Positions 7,845 through 15,963 of a stretch of 64,000 bases of DNA are shown piece by piece. Within the stretch, counting starts at the first letter, position 1. Each line of letters opens with the position of its first letter. Position numbers and translations under genes: made by a program. The notes beneath the pieces are model-generated. The model was not told the DNA's origin and did not search any database. It worked only from the letters and a program-made list of their open reading frames with translations. Source of the DNA: Amycolatopsis acidicola (GTDB lineage Bacteria > Actinomycetota > Actinomycetes > Mycobacteriales > Pseudonocardiaceae); the NCBI RefSeq assembly GCF_007713735.2, contig NZ_VMNW02000031.1:19021-83020 (forward strand), written 5' to 3'.

Positions 7845-8740
7845 CGAACCGCATCCCGCTGACGATCGCGGCCACCTCCTACGATCTCGCGATCCCGGTC
7901 ACCTCGGGGGAAATCGAGCTCGCCGGGGTCGAACCGTCCTTTGTGGATCTTCCGCTGCCGGGGACGCTGGCGGAGTTCCTCGAAACACCTTCCTGGGACG
8001 TCGCGGAGGTGCCGGCCGCGGAGTATGTCGCGCGGCGGTTGTCCGGGCACGACGACGTCATTGCCCTGCCGGTGTTCCTGTCGCGGATGTTCCGGCACGG
8101 CTGCCTGCACGTCACCAGCCGGATCCGCGCCCCAGAGGACCTGCGCGGCGCGCGGGTCGCGGTGGCGAGCGGGGAAACCACCACCGCGGTGTGGGTGCGG
8201 GGCATGCTCTCGGACATGTTCGGCGTGGGGCCGGACGACGTCACCTGGGTGGACGGCGCCGAACTGCTCGGCGCGGGCGGGGTCGACGCCGTGATCAGCG
8301 CCCGCCCGCCCGCCGCCGAGCCGGGGTTGACCACCCCGCTGTTCGGCAGGCCGGGGCCGCTGGAGCGCGAGTACCTCGGCAAGACCAGGAGCTTCCCGAT
8401 CCTCAACGTGCTCGCCGTCCGGCCGGAAATCCTGGCGCGGCACCGCTGGCTGGCGTCGAACCTCTACCGGGCGTTCGAGATCGCCCGCCGCCGGTACTTC
8501 TACCGGCTGGAGGACATCCGCGCGAGCCGCGTGCCGATTCCTTCGGTGGCCGGGTACATGCACGGCCTGCGGGACGTCTTCGGGGGCGAGGTCTGGCCGT
8601 ATGGCATCGACCCCAACCGGCCCACGCTGGAAACCCTGGTCCGGTACCTGACCGAACAGGGACTGGCGCCGCGCGAGTCCGCTGGCACGGACATCCGGCG
8701 GCTGTTCGCCCCGTACGAGTCCTTTGTGGACGGTATGTGA
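7841..8740 (+). CDS. 4,5-dihydroxyphthalate decarboxylase-like protein (PBP2 fold), copy B
   Basis: This 299-residue protein is a tandem paralogue of the preceding gene and starts in an ATGA overlap with it. Shared landmarks in the same order are WDVAEVPAAEY, LPVFLSRMFRHGCLHV, DLRGARVAVASGETTTAVWVRGMLSDMFG, and near the end GEVWPYGIDPNRPTLETL. The middle of copy A (about residues 140-185) is shortened here. No signal peptide is visible. The two could form a heteromer, or they could be enzymes for successive or alternative substrates. The tight coupling argues for equal synthesis. Confidence 0.8.
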   Translation: MTNRIPLTIAATSYDLAIPVTSGEIELAGVEPSFVDLPLPGTLAEFLETPSWDVAEVPAAEYVARRLSGHDDVIALPVFLSRMFRHGCLHVTSRIRAPEDLRGARVAVASGETTTAVWVRGMLSDMFGVGPDDVTWVDGAELLGAGGVDAVISARPPAAEPGLTTPLFGRPGPLEREYLGKTRSFPILNVLAVRPEILARHRWLASNLYRAFEIARRRYFYRLEDIRASRVPIPSVAGYMHGLRDVFGGEVWPYGIDPNRPTLETLVRYLTEQGLAPRESAGTDIRRLFAPYESFVDGM

Positions 8741-8760
8741 ACACTGGGAAGAGGTGAACC

Positions 8761-9387
8761 ATGACGGAGACAACCGAGGTGCCGCGGACAGCCGCGGATG
8801 TGCTGGACCCCGCACGCACCGCGCTGGTCCTGTGGGATCTGCAGAACGGGCTGGCCGGCCAGTCACCGGCTTTGCCCGGGCTGACCGGCGTGTGGAAAAC
8901 CCTGATGGCCGGGGCGCGAGAGCACGGGGCGCTGATCGTGCGCAGCCGGCACGCGGCGCCGCGGCCCGATCTGATGGACGCGGTGCAGCGGTGGCGGATC
9001 GGGCGCCGGACGCACGGGGAGAACCGGCCGGAGCACTACATGCAGCCCGGCGGGCACGACACGGCCTTCCTGCCCGGGTTCGAGCCGGAGCCCGACGAAC
9101 TCGTCATCGACAAGGCGGTGCCATCGCTGTTCCACGACACGCAGGCCGATTCCCGCTTGCGCGCCAAGGGAATCCGCACCGTGGTGCTCGCCGGGGTGGC
9201 CACCGACATCGGCATCGACTTCACCGCGCGGCACGCACTGGCGCTCGGCTATTTCGTGGTGCTCGCCGAGGACGCGTGCGCCAGCTACACGCCCGCCGCG
9301 CACGAGCACGCCATGGCGATCCTGCGCCCGGCGACGTTCGTGAGCACCAGCGAGGAGATCATCAAGGCCTGGGCGGGCAGGTCATGA
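8761..9387 (+). CDS. Isochorismatase-fold hydrolase lacking the catalytic cysteine
   Basis: This 208-residue protein has the three-layer fold with Asp26 (LVLWDLQNG) and Lys118 (VIDKAVPS) of the family triad. The third position, normally Cys in a GVATDVCVxxTA-type motif, is Gly151 in GVATDIGIDFTA. EntB- and PhzD-type isochorismatases also have Gly there and cleave a vinyl ether without a Cys nucleophile. Nicotinamidase- or carbamoylase-type chemistry is therefore unlikely. The ATG follows GAAGAGG; the 3' end overlaps the lyase gene by 4 bp. In this operon, hydrolysis of an enol-ether or similar bond is a reasonable inference. Confidence 0.85.
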   Translation: MTETTEVPRTAADVLDPARTALVLWDLQNGLAGQSPALPGLTGVWKTLMAGAREHGALIVRSRHAAPRPDLMDAVQRWRIGRRTHGENRPEHYMQPGGHDTAFLPGFEPEPDELVIDKAVPSLFHDTQADSRLRAKGIRTVVLAGVATDIGIDFTARHALALGYFVVLAEDACASYTPAAHEHAMAILRPATFVSTSEEIIKAWAGRS

Positions 9388-10253
9388 CCTCGCCCGGAGC
9401 GCGGCTGCGCGCCGCGATGAACGACCAGACCCCGTTGCTGCTCCCGGGAGTGCACGACGCGCTGAGCGCCCGGCTCGCCGAGCGGAGCGGGTTTTCGGTC
9501 GGCTACCTGTCCGGGTCGGCCACGGCGATGTCACTGCTCGGCCTTCCCGACATCGGCCTGCTCACCGGCAGTCAGATCGTCGAGCAGACCCGCCGGGTCA
9601 CGGCCGCGTGCGAGCTCGCGCTCGTCGTGGACGCGGACACCGGGTTCGGCAACGCGGTCAACACCGCCTACACCGTGCGTGAGCTGGAATCCGCCGGTGC
9701 GGCCGGAATCCAGCTGGAGGACCAGACCTTTCCCAAGCGCTGCGGGCATTTCGCCGGAAAATCCGTGGTTCCCGTCGAGGAGATGCTGGAGAAGCTGTCC
9801 GCCGCGGTCGAAGCCCGCCGCGATGAGGATCTGGTGATCATCGCGCGCACCGACGCCAGGGCCGTCGCGGATCTGACGGAGGCCATCGACCGTGGCCTGC
9901 GCTACGCGGAGGCGGGCGCCGACGTGATTTTCGTGGAGGCGCCGCGGAACGAGGCGGAGCTGCGCGAAATCCCGGCCAAGATCGGGGTGCCGACGCTCGT
10001 GAACGTGGTGGAAGGCGGTAAAACGCCGCAGCTGCCGCTGGCCGACTATGCGGAGATGGGCTTCCGCATCGTGCTCTACCCGACGGCGGCGGTCCGCACC
10101 GTCGCGCGCGGGCTCGGCACCCTGTACGAGCACTTGCGTGAGACCGGCACGACCGAAGGCGCGGACGTCGGCATGGTCGCTTTCGCCGAGCGCAACGAAA
10201 TCACCGGTTTCGCGGATTACGAAGAGCTGGCGGCGCGCGCCGCCGGGCGATGA
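9384..10253 (+). CDS. Isocitrate lyase/PEP mutase superfamily C-C lyase, first copy
   Basis: This 289-residue barrel protein has a Mg site (VVDADTGFGNAVN) and the lyase signature QLEDQTFPKRCGH, whose Cys is the proton donor of methylisocitrate-lyase and dimethylmalate-lyase types. The segment LVNVVEGGKTP resembles lyase and oxaloacetate-decarboxylase-like members. PEP mutase is unlikely because of KRCGH. The product of such lyases is pyruvate or glyoxylate plus a carboxylate. It is the last enzyme gene of the operon (ATGA overlap with the hydrolase), so it probably makes central metabolites. A paralogue is at 56820-57686. Confidence 0.88.
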   Translation: MTSPGARLRAAMNDQTPLLLPGVHDALSARLAERSGFSVGYLSGSATAMSLLGLPDIGLLTGSQIVEQTRRVTAACELALVVDADTGFGNAVNTAYTVRELESAGAAGIQLEDQTFPKRCGHFAGKSVVPVEEMLEKLSAAVEARRDEDLVIIARTDARAVADLTEAIDRGLRYAEAGADVIFVEAPRNEAELREIPAKIGVPTLVNVVEGGKTPQLPLADYAEMGFRIVLYPTAAVRTVARGLGTLYEHLRETGTTEGADVGMVAFAERNEITGFADYEELAARAAGR

Positions 10254-10318
10254 ACGTCCTTTGTGTACAGACATGGTGAGGCAGTAGGAAACTCGAGCGC
10301 GGATAGCGAGGAATCGTT

Positions 10319-11203
10319 GTGGAGCAGAGTAGCTACACACCCGCACAGTCCCGGACAGAGACACTCGACGACGCGCGGGGCGTGATCGCCGCCCCGGCGC
10401 CGGTACCGGCCGCGGGACGGGCGAAACAGGCCAGGCGCCGGCGTCACCTCCCGAACCGGTGGCTGAAGGTGGTCAGCGTCGTCTCGGTTCTCGTCCTCCT
10501 CGCCGTCTGGCAGCTGCTGGCCCAGCTCGGGGTGATCGACCGCACCCAGAGCAGTTCGCCCTCGGACGTCTGGCATTCCTTCGCGGTGATGGCCGGGAAC
10601 GGTTCGCTGGGCACGGCTCTGCTGGCCAGCGCCAAGCTGTACGGCATCGGGCTCCTCGTCAGCATCGGCATCGGGATCGTCTTCGGGCTCGTCCTCGGCT
10701 GGTGGCGGGTGCTCGGCGCGATCTTCGACCCGTGGATCGCGATCCTCTACTCCACGCCGCTGATCGCACTGCTGCCGTTGATCATCGTCTGGTTCGGGAT
10801 CGGCTTCCAGGGCCAGCTGGTGATGGTGGTCCTGGTGTCGGTGTTCCCGTTGCTGGTCAACGTCATGGTCGGCACGCGCCAGGCGGACGAGGAGCTGCTC
10901 CGGCTGGCGCACAGCTTCGGGGCGTCCCAGTTCGCGCTCGTCCGCACCATCGTGCTGCCCTCGCTGGTGCCCTACATGGTCACCGGCATCCGGCTTTCGA
11001 TCGGCACCGCGCTGATCGGCATGGTGATCGGGGAGTACTTCGAGGGCACCGACGGGATCGGCAGCATCATCCTGAAATCGGGCGTGATGCTCGACTCGAG
11101 CGGCGTGTTCGTCGGCATCGTGATCCTCGCCGTCGTCGCGCTCACCCTCACCAGCCTCATCCGCGTCGCGGAGCGCAAGGTCGGCTCCTGGCGCGAAACC
11201 TGA
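10319..11203 (+). CDS. ABC transporter permease, NitT/TauT (SsuC-like) family
   Basis: This 294-residue protein has a cytosolic N-terminal tail rich in Pro, Arg and Ala, then about six membrane segments. The EAA loop that contacts the ATPase reads EELLRLAHSFGASQFALVRTIVLPSLVPYMVTGIRL in part (about residues 195-230). The GTG start follows GAGGAAT. It forms an importer with the lipoprotein (11242) and ATPase (12243) genes. A 65-bp gap after the lyase gene contains GTGTACAGAC, loosely like the upstream operator, so separate initiation is possible. The likely cargo is the acid degraded by the preceding enzymes; this rests on context. Confidence 0.88.
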   Translation: MEQSSYTPAQSRTETLDDARGVIAAPAPVPAAGRAKQARRRRHLPNRWLKVVSVVSVLVLLAVWQLLAQLGVIDRTQSSSPSDVWHSFAVMAGNGSLGTALLASAKLYGIGLLVSIGIGIVFGLVLGWWRVLGAIFDPWIAILYSTPLIALLPLIIVWFGIGFQGQLVMVVLVSVFPLLVNVMVGTRQADEELLRLAHSFGASQFALVRTIVLPSLVPYMVTGIRLSIGTALIGMVIGEYFEGTDGIGSIILKSGVMLDSSGVFVGIVILAVVALTLTSLIRVAERKVGSWRET

Positions 11204-11241
11204 GCACGCGGGCCATTCAACGACGAATGCGGAGGTAGCTC

Positions 11242-12246
11242 GTGTACACCTCACTGTCCAAAAAGGTCTCCCGCGCCCGGCGGTTCCTCGCCGCGGCGGC
11301 GTGCGTGGCGCTGCTTTCGGCCTGTGCGCCCAGCTACGGCGAGCCACTGACCAAGGACGCGTCCGGCAACACGAAGGTGACCATCGCCTACGGCGCGCCG
11401 ACCGCCGACCAGATGATCCCCTCGGTCGCCGCGAGCGCCGGGCTGTTCCAGAAGTACGGGATCAACCCGGACATCAAGTACCTGGAGTCCTCGCAGCTGC
11501 TCTCGGCCGTGGTCGCGGGACAGGTCAACATGGCCGTCATTCCGGCGCCGGGATACGAGCTGATCGCGCTCAACGGCAGGCAGCTGAAGGCCATCGCCCG
11601 GATGCAGGACTCCTTCGACGTGATGTGGGTGTCCAATCCGGACTACGCGACGCCGCGGAGCATGGACGGCAGGTCCATCGCCATCTCCAAACCGGGCGCC
11701 TTTTCGGGCCTGATGGCGGAAATGGCGGAGCACCAGTTCGGGGTGTCGATGACGCAGGTGCCGCTGGGCGGCCTGTCGAACCAGGTCTCGGCCTTCCAGT
11801 CCGGGCAGGTCGACTCGATCTCGGATCTCAGCCCGGACCAGCTGCCCGGCGTCGAAAAGCACCTGCCCGGCGTGCACACGCTGGTGGACTGGCGCACGGT
11901 CAAGGACGTGCCGGCGATGATGCTGGTCGGCTACGGGCCGTGGCTCGAACAGCACCGGGCGGCGGTGGAGAACGTGCTGCGCGCGATCAACGACGGCGCG
12001 ACGTACTTCAGGACCCACGAGGCCGAGTCCGTCAGCGTGATCAGCAAGGTGACGGGGCGGTCGGCCGCGTCGTCGAAGGTGGCGTACGAGAACGCGGTCG
12101 GCTGTATGTCGGCGAGTCTCCTGCCTTCGCTGGCCGCGGAGCAGAAGTCGCTGCAGTACCTCGGCGCGGACTACCCGCAGGCGAAGACGTTCGACGCGTC
12201 GCAGCTCATCGATGACAGCTACATGAAGGCGGCGCTCGGGCAATGA
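11242..12246 (+). CDS. ABC transporter substrate-binding lipoprotein, NitT/TauT (SsuA/NMT1-like) family
   Basis: This 334-residue protein begins with a lipoprotein signal: a positive start, FLAAAACVALLSAC, and a lipobox LSAC with the lipidated Cys at about residue 29. The binding domain follows (VTIAYGAPTADQMIPSVAASAGLF..., then NMAVIPAPGYELI), typical of SsuA/TauA/THI5 proteins. The GTG start is supported by GCGGAGGT. It should sit on the outer face of the membrane and deliver an organic acid or anion to the permease at 10319. Its stop overlaps the ATPase ATG by 4 bp. Confidence 0.88.
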   Translation: MYTSLSKKVSRARRFLAAAACVALLSACAPSYGEPLTKDASGNTKVTIAYGAPTADQMIPSVAASAGLFQKYGINPDIKYLESSQLLSAVVAGQVNMAVIPAPGYELIALNGRQLKAIARMQDSFDVMWVSNPDYATPRSMDGRSIAISKPGAFSGLMAEMAEHQFGVSMTQVPLGGLSNQVSAFQSGQVDSISDLSPDQLPGVEKHLPGVHTLVDWRTVKDVPAMMLVGYGPWLEQHRAAVENVLRAINDGATYFRTHEAESVSVISKVTGRSAASSKVAYENAVGCMSASLLPSLAAEQKSLQYLGADYPQAKTFDASQLIDDSYMKAALGQ

Positions 12247-13061
12247 GCACCGACCCAGCGAGGACAGGAAAGGCCGCGACCATGACAACCAGTGTCACGT
12301 CCGGAGTGAAGGTCGATTTCCGTGGGGTGAGCAAGGTTTTCGGCGACCGGAAGAAGGGCGCGCCGCCGGTCGAGGTGCTCAAGGGCGTCGATCTGGCCGT
12401 GCGGGAGAACGAGATCGTCTGCGTGCTCGGCCCGTCCGGCTGCGGTAAGTCCACCCTGCTGAACTGCGCGGCGGGGCTGGAAAGCTACGACGGCTCGATC
12501 GTGATCAACGATCGTGAGGTGCGCGAGCCGCTGCCGGAGCTGGCGGTCGTGTTCCAGGCGCCGCATCTGCTGCCGTGGCGGAACGTCCGGAAGAACACCC
12601 AGTACGGGCTGGAAATGCGGCGCACGGTCCCGAAAGGCGACTGGCCGGGCCGGGTCAAGGACGCGATCCGGCTGGTGGGGCTGGACCATGCGGTGGACCG
12701 GTTTCCGCGGCAGCTTTCCGGTGGGATGCAGCAGCGGGTGAACATCGCCAGGGCGCTGGCCGTGGGGCCCGAAGTGCTGCTGATGGACGAGCCGTTCGGC
12801 GCTCTCGACGCGCTGACGAAGGAGCGGATGCAGGAGGAGCTGCAACGCATCGTCGCCGGCTCGCAGCTCACCGTCGTGTTCATCACCCACGACATCGGCG
12901 AGGCGATCTACCTCGGCGACCGGATCGTGGTGATGTCCTCGAACCCGGGGCAGATCCGGCTCAGCGTCGAAGTGGACGCGCCGCGGCCGCGGGGCATCGA
13001 GTTCAAGCGCAGCAGCGGTTTCCAGGAGATCTACTCGACGTTGTGGAACGCCTTGGCGTGA
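12243..13061 (+). CDS. ABC transporter ATP-binding protein, NitT/TauT (SsuB/TauB-like) family
   Basis: This 272-residue ATPase has Walker A GPSGCGKST (about 63-71), a Q-loop FQAPHLLPWR, signature LSGGMQQR (about 158), Walker B VLLMDEPFGALD and an H-loop ITHDIGEA. It energises the importer with the two preceding genes. The ATG at 12243 overlaps the lipoprotein stop (ATGA). A second in-frame ATG at 12282 follows AGGAAAGG and could be the real start, removing 13 residues. It is the last gene of the operon and ends at a strong hairpin shared with the convergent tetR gene. Confidence 0.9.
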   Translation: MSTDPARTGKAATMTTSVTSGVKVDFRGVSKVFGDRKKGAPPVEVLKGVDLAVRENEIVCVLGPSGCGKSTLLNCAAGLESYDGSIVINDREVREPLPELAVVFQAPHLLPWRNVRKNTQYGLEMRRTVPKGDWPGRVKDAIRLVGLDHAVDRFPRQLSGGMQQRVNIARALAVGPEVLLMDEPFGALDALTKERMQEELQRIVAGSQLTVVFITHDIGEAIYLGDRIVVMSSNPGQIRLSVEVDAPRPRGIEFKRSSGFQEIYSTLWNALA

Positions 13062-13065
13062 CGGC

Positions 13066-13099
13066 GCGGCCGGAGCCGGAGGTCACCGGCTCCGGCCGC
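13066..13099. terminator. Bidirectional hairpin terminator
   Basis: GCGGCCGGAGCCGG (13066-13079) pairs perfectly with CCGGCTCCGGCCGC (13086-13099) around a 6-nt loop. It lies between the convergent ABC ATPase and TetR genes and includes the TetR stop. There is no T-tract, as is common in high-GC actinobacteria. Confidence 0.8.
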
Positions 13100-13658
13100 G
13101 GATGCCGTCGAGTTGCAGCGCCAGGTGCCGCCGCCAGTCCGCGGTCCGGCTCGGCCTGAAGTACATCGTGGACATGAGCGCGGTGACCAGGACCGGGAAA
13201 TCGGCCACGGTCAGATCGTCCCGGACCGCGTCGGCGGCGATGGCGCGGTCGATGATCCGGGCGACGCTTTCCCGGATCTCGGCCTTCTGGTCGTCGATGC
13301 CGCCCCAGGGGCGCTCGTCGGAGCCCAGCAGCGCCCGCTGGAAGGCCGAATCTCCTTCGGCGGCTTCGAGATAGCCGCTCAACAGTGCTTCGAAGGCTTT
13401 CCCAGGGTCCTCGATCTGTTCCGCGTCGCGCGCGATCTCGGTGAGCTGCGAGAACCGGCGGCTGACGATGGCTGTCAGGAGCGCTTCCTTGGTGGGGAAG
13501 TGGCGGTAGAGCGTGCCCAGGCCCAACCCACAGTGCTCGGCGATTTCGTCCATCTGCGCGTCGCGGCCGAGCCGGGCGAAGAGCTCGCCCGCGGAGGCCA
13601 GGATTTTCTCGCGATTGCGCCGGGCGTCGGCGCGAAGGGGGCGTTCCGTCTCGGTCAT
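13083..13658 (-). CDS. TetR-family transcriptional regulator
   Basis: This 191-residue protein has an N-terminal helix-turn-helix (ILASAGELFARLG, then MDEIAEHCGLGLGTLYRHFPTKEAL, residues about 17-62) and a helical C-terminal ligand domain of the usual size. The ATG gives MTETERPLRADA, a normal TetR start. A 99-bp gap separates it from the divergent PEBP gene. That gap holds a direct repeat of CTTCCG at 13702-13713, a possible operator. The repressed target is probably the PEBP gene or itself. The effector cannot be inferred. Confidence 0.9.
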   Translation of the reverse strand: MTETERPLRADARRNREKILASAGELFARLGRDAQMDEIAEHCGLGLGTLYRHFPTKEALLTAIVSRRFSQLTEIARDAEQIEDPGKAFEALLSGYLEAAEGDSAFQRALLGSDERPWGGIDDQKAEIRESVARIIDRAIAADAVRDDLTVADFPVLVTALMSTMYFRPSRTADWRRHLALQLDGIRGRSR

Positions 13659-13757
13659 CTCGTAGCCGATCGTACGCCCTGGCGCCGTAATGTGAACCGG
13701 ACTTCCGCTTCCGTGTAGTGTGGTGGCGTAACCCCACCTCGGCAGTTGGGAGTCACC

Positions 13758-14321
13758 ATGCCCGTGAATCCGCTCGGCGTCGCGCTGAGGAACAAGCGCG
13801 TCGGCCACGAAAAGCTCGTCTGGGCGCGTCCTGAGCTGCGTGCGCCCGAGACCTTCACCCTGAGCAGCCCGGCTTTCGAGGACGGCGGCGCGATGCCGGA
13901 GCAGTACCGCGGCCGGCTCTTCGGCCACAACACCTCGCCCGCCCTCGACTGGACCACTCCGCCGGGCACGGCCGTCGAACTCGTGCTCATCGTCGAGGAC
14001 GCCGACTCGCCCTTCGGGAACCCGAACACCCACGGGCTGGCGGCGGGGATCGACCCGGCGCTGGGCGGCATCCCGGTGGACGGCCTCACCGAGGCGGGCA
14101 GGGTGACCGGGGTCGAACTCGGCAAGGCAGGGCCCCGCCACGGCTGGTTCGGCCCGATGCCCATCCGCTCACACGGCCCGCATTCCTACGTCTTCCAGCT
14201 CTTCGCCCTCGACCGGCGGCTCGGCCTCCCCGGCAGGTTCAAGCTCGGCGCCGCGGTCGAGGCGATGGCGGGGCATGTGGTCGGGCGGGCGAAGCTGGAG
14301 GGCACCCGGGAGAATCGCTGA
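13758..14321 (+). CDS. PEBP (YbhB/YbcL, Raf-kinase-inhibitor-like) family protein
   Basis: This 187-residue protein shows both PEBP signatures: VEDADSPFGNPNTHGL (about residues 75-90) and MPIRSHGPHSYVFQLFALD near residue 140, with the ligand-site His residues. Bacterial members are small cytosolic or periplasmic phosphate-binding-fold proteins with poorly known roles. No signal peptide is seen. The ATG at 13758 follows GGGAG; an in-frame TTG 12 bp upstream is less likely. It is divergent from tetR and convergent with the sugar kinase at 14390. Confidence 0.88.
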   Translation: MPVNPLGVALRNKRVGHEKLVWARPELRAPETFTLSSPAFEDGGAMPEQYRGRLFGHNTSPALDWTTPPGTAVELVLIVEDADSPFGNPNTHGLAAGIDPALGGIPVDGLTEAGRVTGVELGKAGPRHGWFGPMPIRSHGPHSYVFQLFALDRRLGLPGRFKLGAAVEAMAGHVVGRAKLEGTRENR

Positions 14322-14389
14322 GGTTTCGGCGCCCGGCGATCGGGGTTCTCCGGTAATCGCGCGAGCGATCACGAACATCGCCGAGTGTT

Positions 14390-15427
14390 TCAGCGCACCG
14401 CGACCGGAGGCGTCCCCGAGGCCACGCGGGCGACCTCGGCGGCGTCGGCGACCAGCTGGTCTCCTGGCGTGGTCATCGCGAGCGCGCCCGCCGCCGCGCC
14501 GCATTCGATCGCGTCTTGGGGGTCGCCGCCGCGCAGGAGGGTGGCGATCACGCCCGCGGCCATGGCATCGCCGCCGCCGATGCGGTCCAGCACTTCGAGG
14601 TCGTAGTCGCGGCTGCCGAGCACACCCTTGTCGCGGTCGAGCCCCAGCACACGCCACTCGTGCCTGCTCGCCGAGCGCACCCGGCGATCCGAGGCCACCA
14701 CGGTCCGCACTTCGGGGAATTTGTCGAGCAATTGTGTTGCCAGCGCGGGAAAAGACCCGTCCGTGCCGGTGCCGAGACCGAGCCTGCCGGTGAGGTCGGC
14801 GACGCCCGCGAAGACCACGTCCGCACGCCGGACGAGCGCTTCGAAGGTGCTGCCGGCCCGTGCGCCGTCGACGTCGTCGCGGAAGATGCTGGGCCGGTGG
14901 TTGAGATCCACCGACGTGACGACCCCGGCCTGCCGCGCCGCGTCGAGGCCGTCGAGGGTGAGCGCGGCGGTGTCCGGGGAGAGCCCGGCGAAGATCCCGC
15001 CCGTGTGGAACCACGCGGTGCGACCGGGCGCGAAGACCGCCGGCCAGTCGAAGTCCGTGCGGCCGAGCTGTGCCGCGGCCGAGAACTCCCGGTCCGAGAC
15101 ACCGACCGGCGCGCGCACGCCGAACCCGCGTTCGGTGAAGTTCAGGCCGTTGCGGACCCCGGGAACCGCAGGGTCCCGCCAGATCACGTCCCGGGTGTCC
15201 ACACCGGACGCCAGCACGAGCGACTCCAGCAGCCGTCCGACCGGATTGTCCACCCACGCGGTCAGCAACCGCACCGGCACACCGAAGACGGTGCGCACCG
15301 CGCGTCCGACGTTGTACTCGCCGCCGCCTTCGCTCACCTCGAACCGGCGCGCCGAGCGGATGCGTTCCTCGCGCGGGTCCAGCCGCAACATCACTTCGCC
15401 GAGGACGACGAGCTCCTGGGCACTCAC
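14390..15427 (-). CDS. PfkB-family sugar kinase, probable 2-keto-3-deoxy-sugar-acid kinase
   Basis: This 345-residue protein has the ribokinase fold. It opens with LVVLGEVMLRLDP and a GGGEYNVGRA substrate-site loop. The catalytic-base signature is DRIGGGDAMAAGVIATLLRG (the usual GAGDAF is altered to GGGDAM). It resembles 2-dehydro-3-deoxygluconokinases. It should phosphorylate 2-keto-3-deoxygluconate or -galactonate for the aldolase encoded just upstream. The GTG start overlaps the aldolase stop (GTGA), matching the coupling throughout this operon. Last gene of the operon. Confidence 0.88.
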   Translation of the reverse strand: MSAQELVVLGEVMLRLDPREERIRSARRFEVSEGGGEYNVGRAVRTVFGVPVRLLTAWVDNPVGRLLESLVLASGVDTRDVIWRDPAVPGVRNGLNFTERGFGVRAPVGVSDREFSAAAQLGRTDFDWPAVFAPGRTAWFHTGGIFAGLSPDTAALTLDGLDAARQAGVVTSVDLNHRPSIFRDDVDGARAGSTFEALVRRADVVFAGVADLTGRLGLGTGTDGSFPALATQLLDKFPEVRTVVASDRRVRSASRHEWRVLGLDRDKGVLGSRDYDLEVLDRIGGGDAMAAGVIATLLRGGDPQDAIECGAAAGALAMTTPGDQLVADAAEVARVASGTPPVAVR

Positions 15428-15963
15428 GCGAGCATCCAGCTGCCGCTCACCGCGAACACCGCGGGATGCGCGAGGTAGGTCTCGGCGTTCTCCGCGGTGA
15501 CGCCGCCGCTCGGCATGAACCTCATCCCAGGAAACGGCGCCGCGAGCGCGGAGATCCACGCGACACCACCGAGTAGCCCCGCCGGGAACAGCTTCACCCG
15601 GCTCAACCCGAGCGCGTGCGCGCGCATCAGGTCCGACGGAGTGCTCACCCCGGGCAGCACGGCCAGCCCGCGATCGCGCGCGTGCGTCACGACCTCCTCG
15701 GACAACCCCGGGCTCACGATGAAGCTCGCCCCGCGCTCCGCGGCCTCGTCGACCTGCTCGCGCCGCACCACTGTTCCGGCGCCGACCACGGCATTCGTGC
15801 GCGCTGCCAAGGACTCCAGCGCGTCCATCGCCTCCGGGGTACGCAGCGCCACCTCCACGACCGGCACGTCGATGGCCGCCACGCGCTGGGCATCCGCTAC
15901 GGACTCGGGTGTCCACAGTGGAAGGAAGCGCGCGGAGTCGAGTACCGCGAAGACGTCGGTCAC
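15424..15963 (-). CDS. 2-dehydro-3-deoxy-6-phosphogluconate/galactonate aldolase
   Basis: This 179-residue class I aldolase has the family Glu (VVEVALRT), Thr (PGVSTPSDLM) and Schiff-base Lys (RVKLFPA). The phosphate-binding PSGGVT segment is near residue 150. It should split the phosphorylated keto-deoxy acid into pyruvate and glyceraldehyde 3-phosphate. At 179 residues it is somewhat shorter than the usual 200-213. The GTG start overlaps the transporter stop by 4 bp (GTGA). Gluconate and galactonate versions cannot be told apart by eye. Confidence 0.9.
   Translation of the reverse strand: MTDVFAVLDSARFLPLWTPESVADAQRVAAIDVPVVEVALRTPEAMDALESLAARTNAVVGAGTVVRREQVDEAAERGASFIVSPGLSEEVVTHARDRGLAVLPGVSTPSDLMRAHALGLSRVKLFPAGLLGGVAWISALAAPFPGMRFMPSGGVTAENAETYLAHPAVFAVSGSWMLA

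Noticed and set aside
8761..9387. Isochorismatase as part of a siderophore pathway together with the aryl-carrier protein
   Set aside because: It has the Cys-less EntB-like site, but lies 35 kb away in a catabolic operon with no iron box and no DHB genes. A link is not supported.
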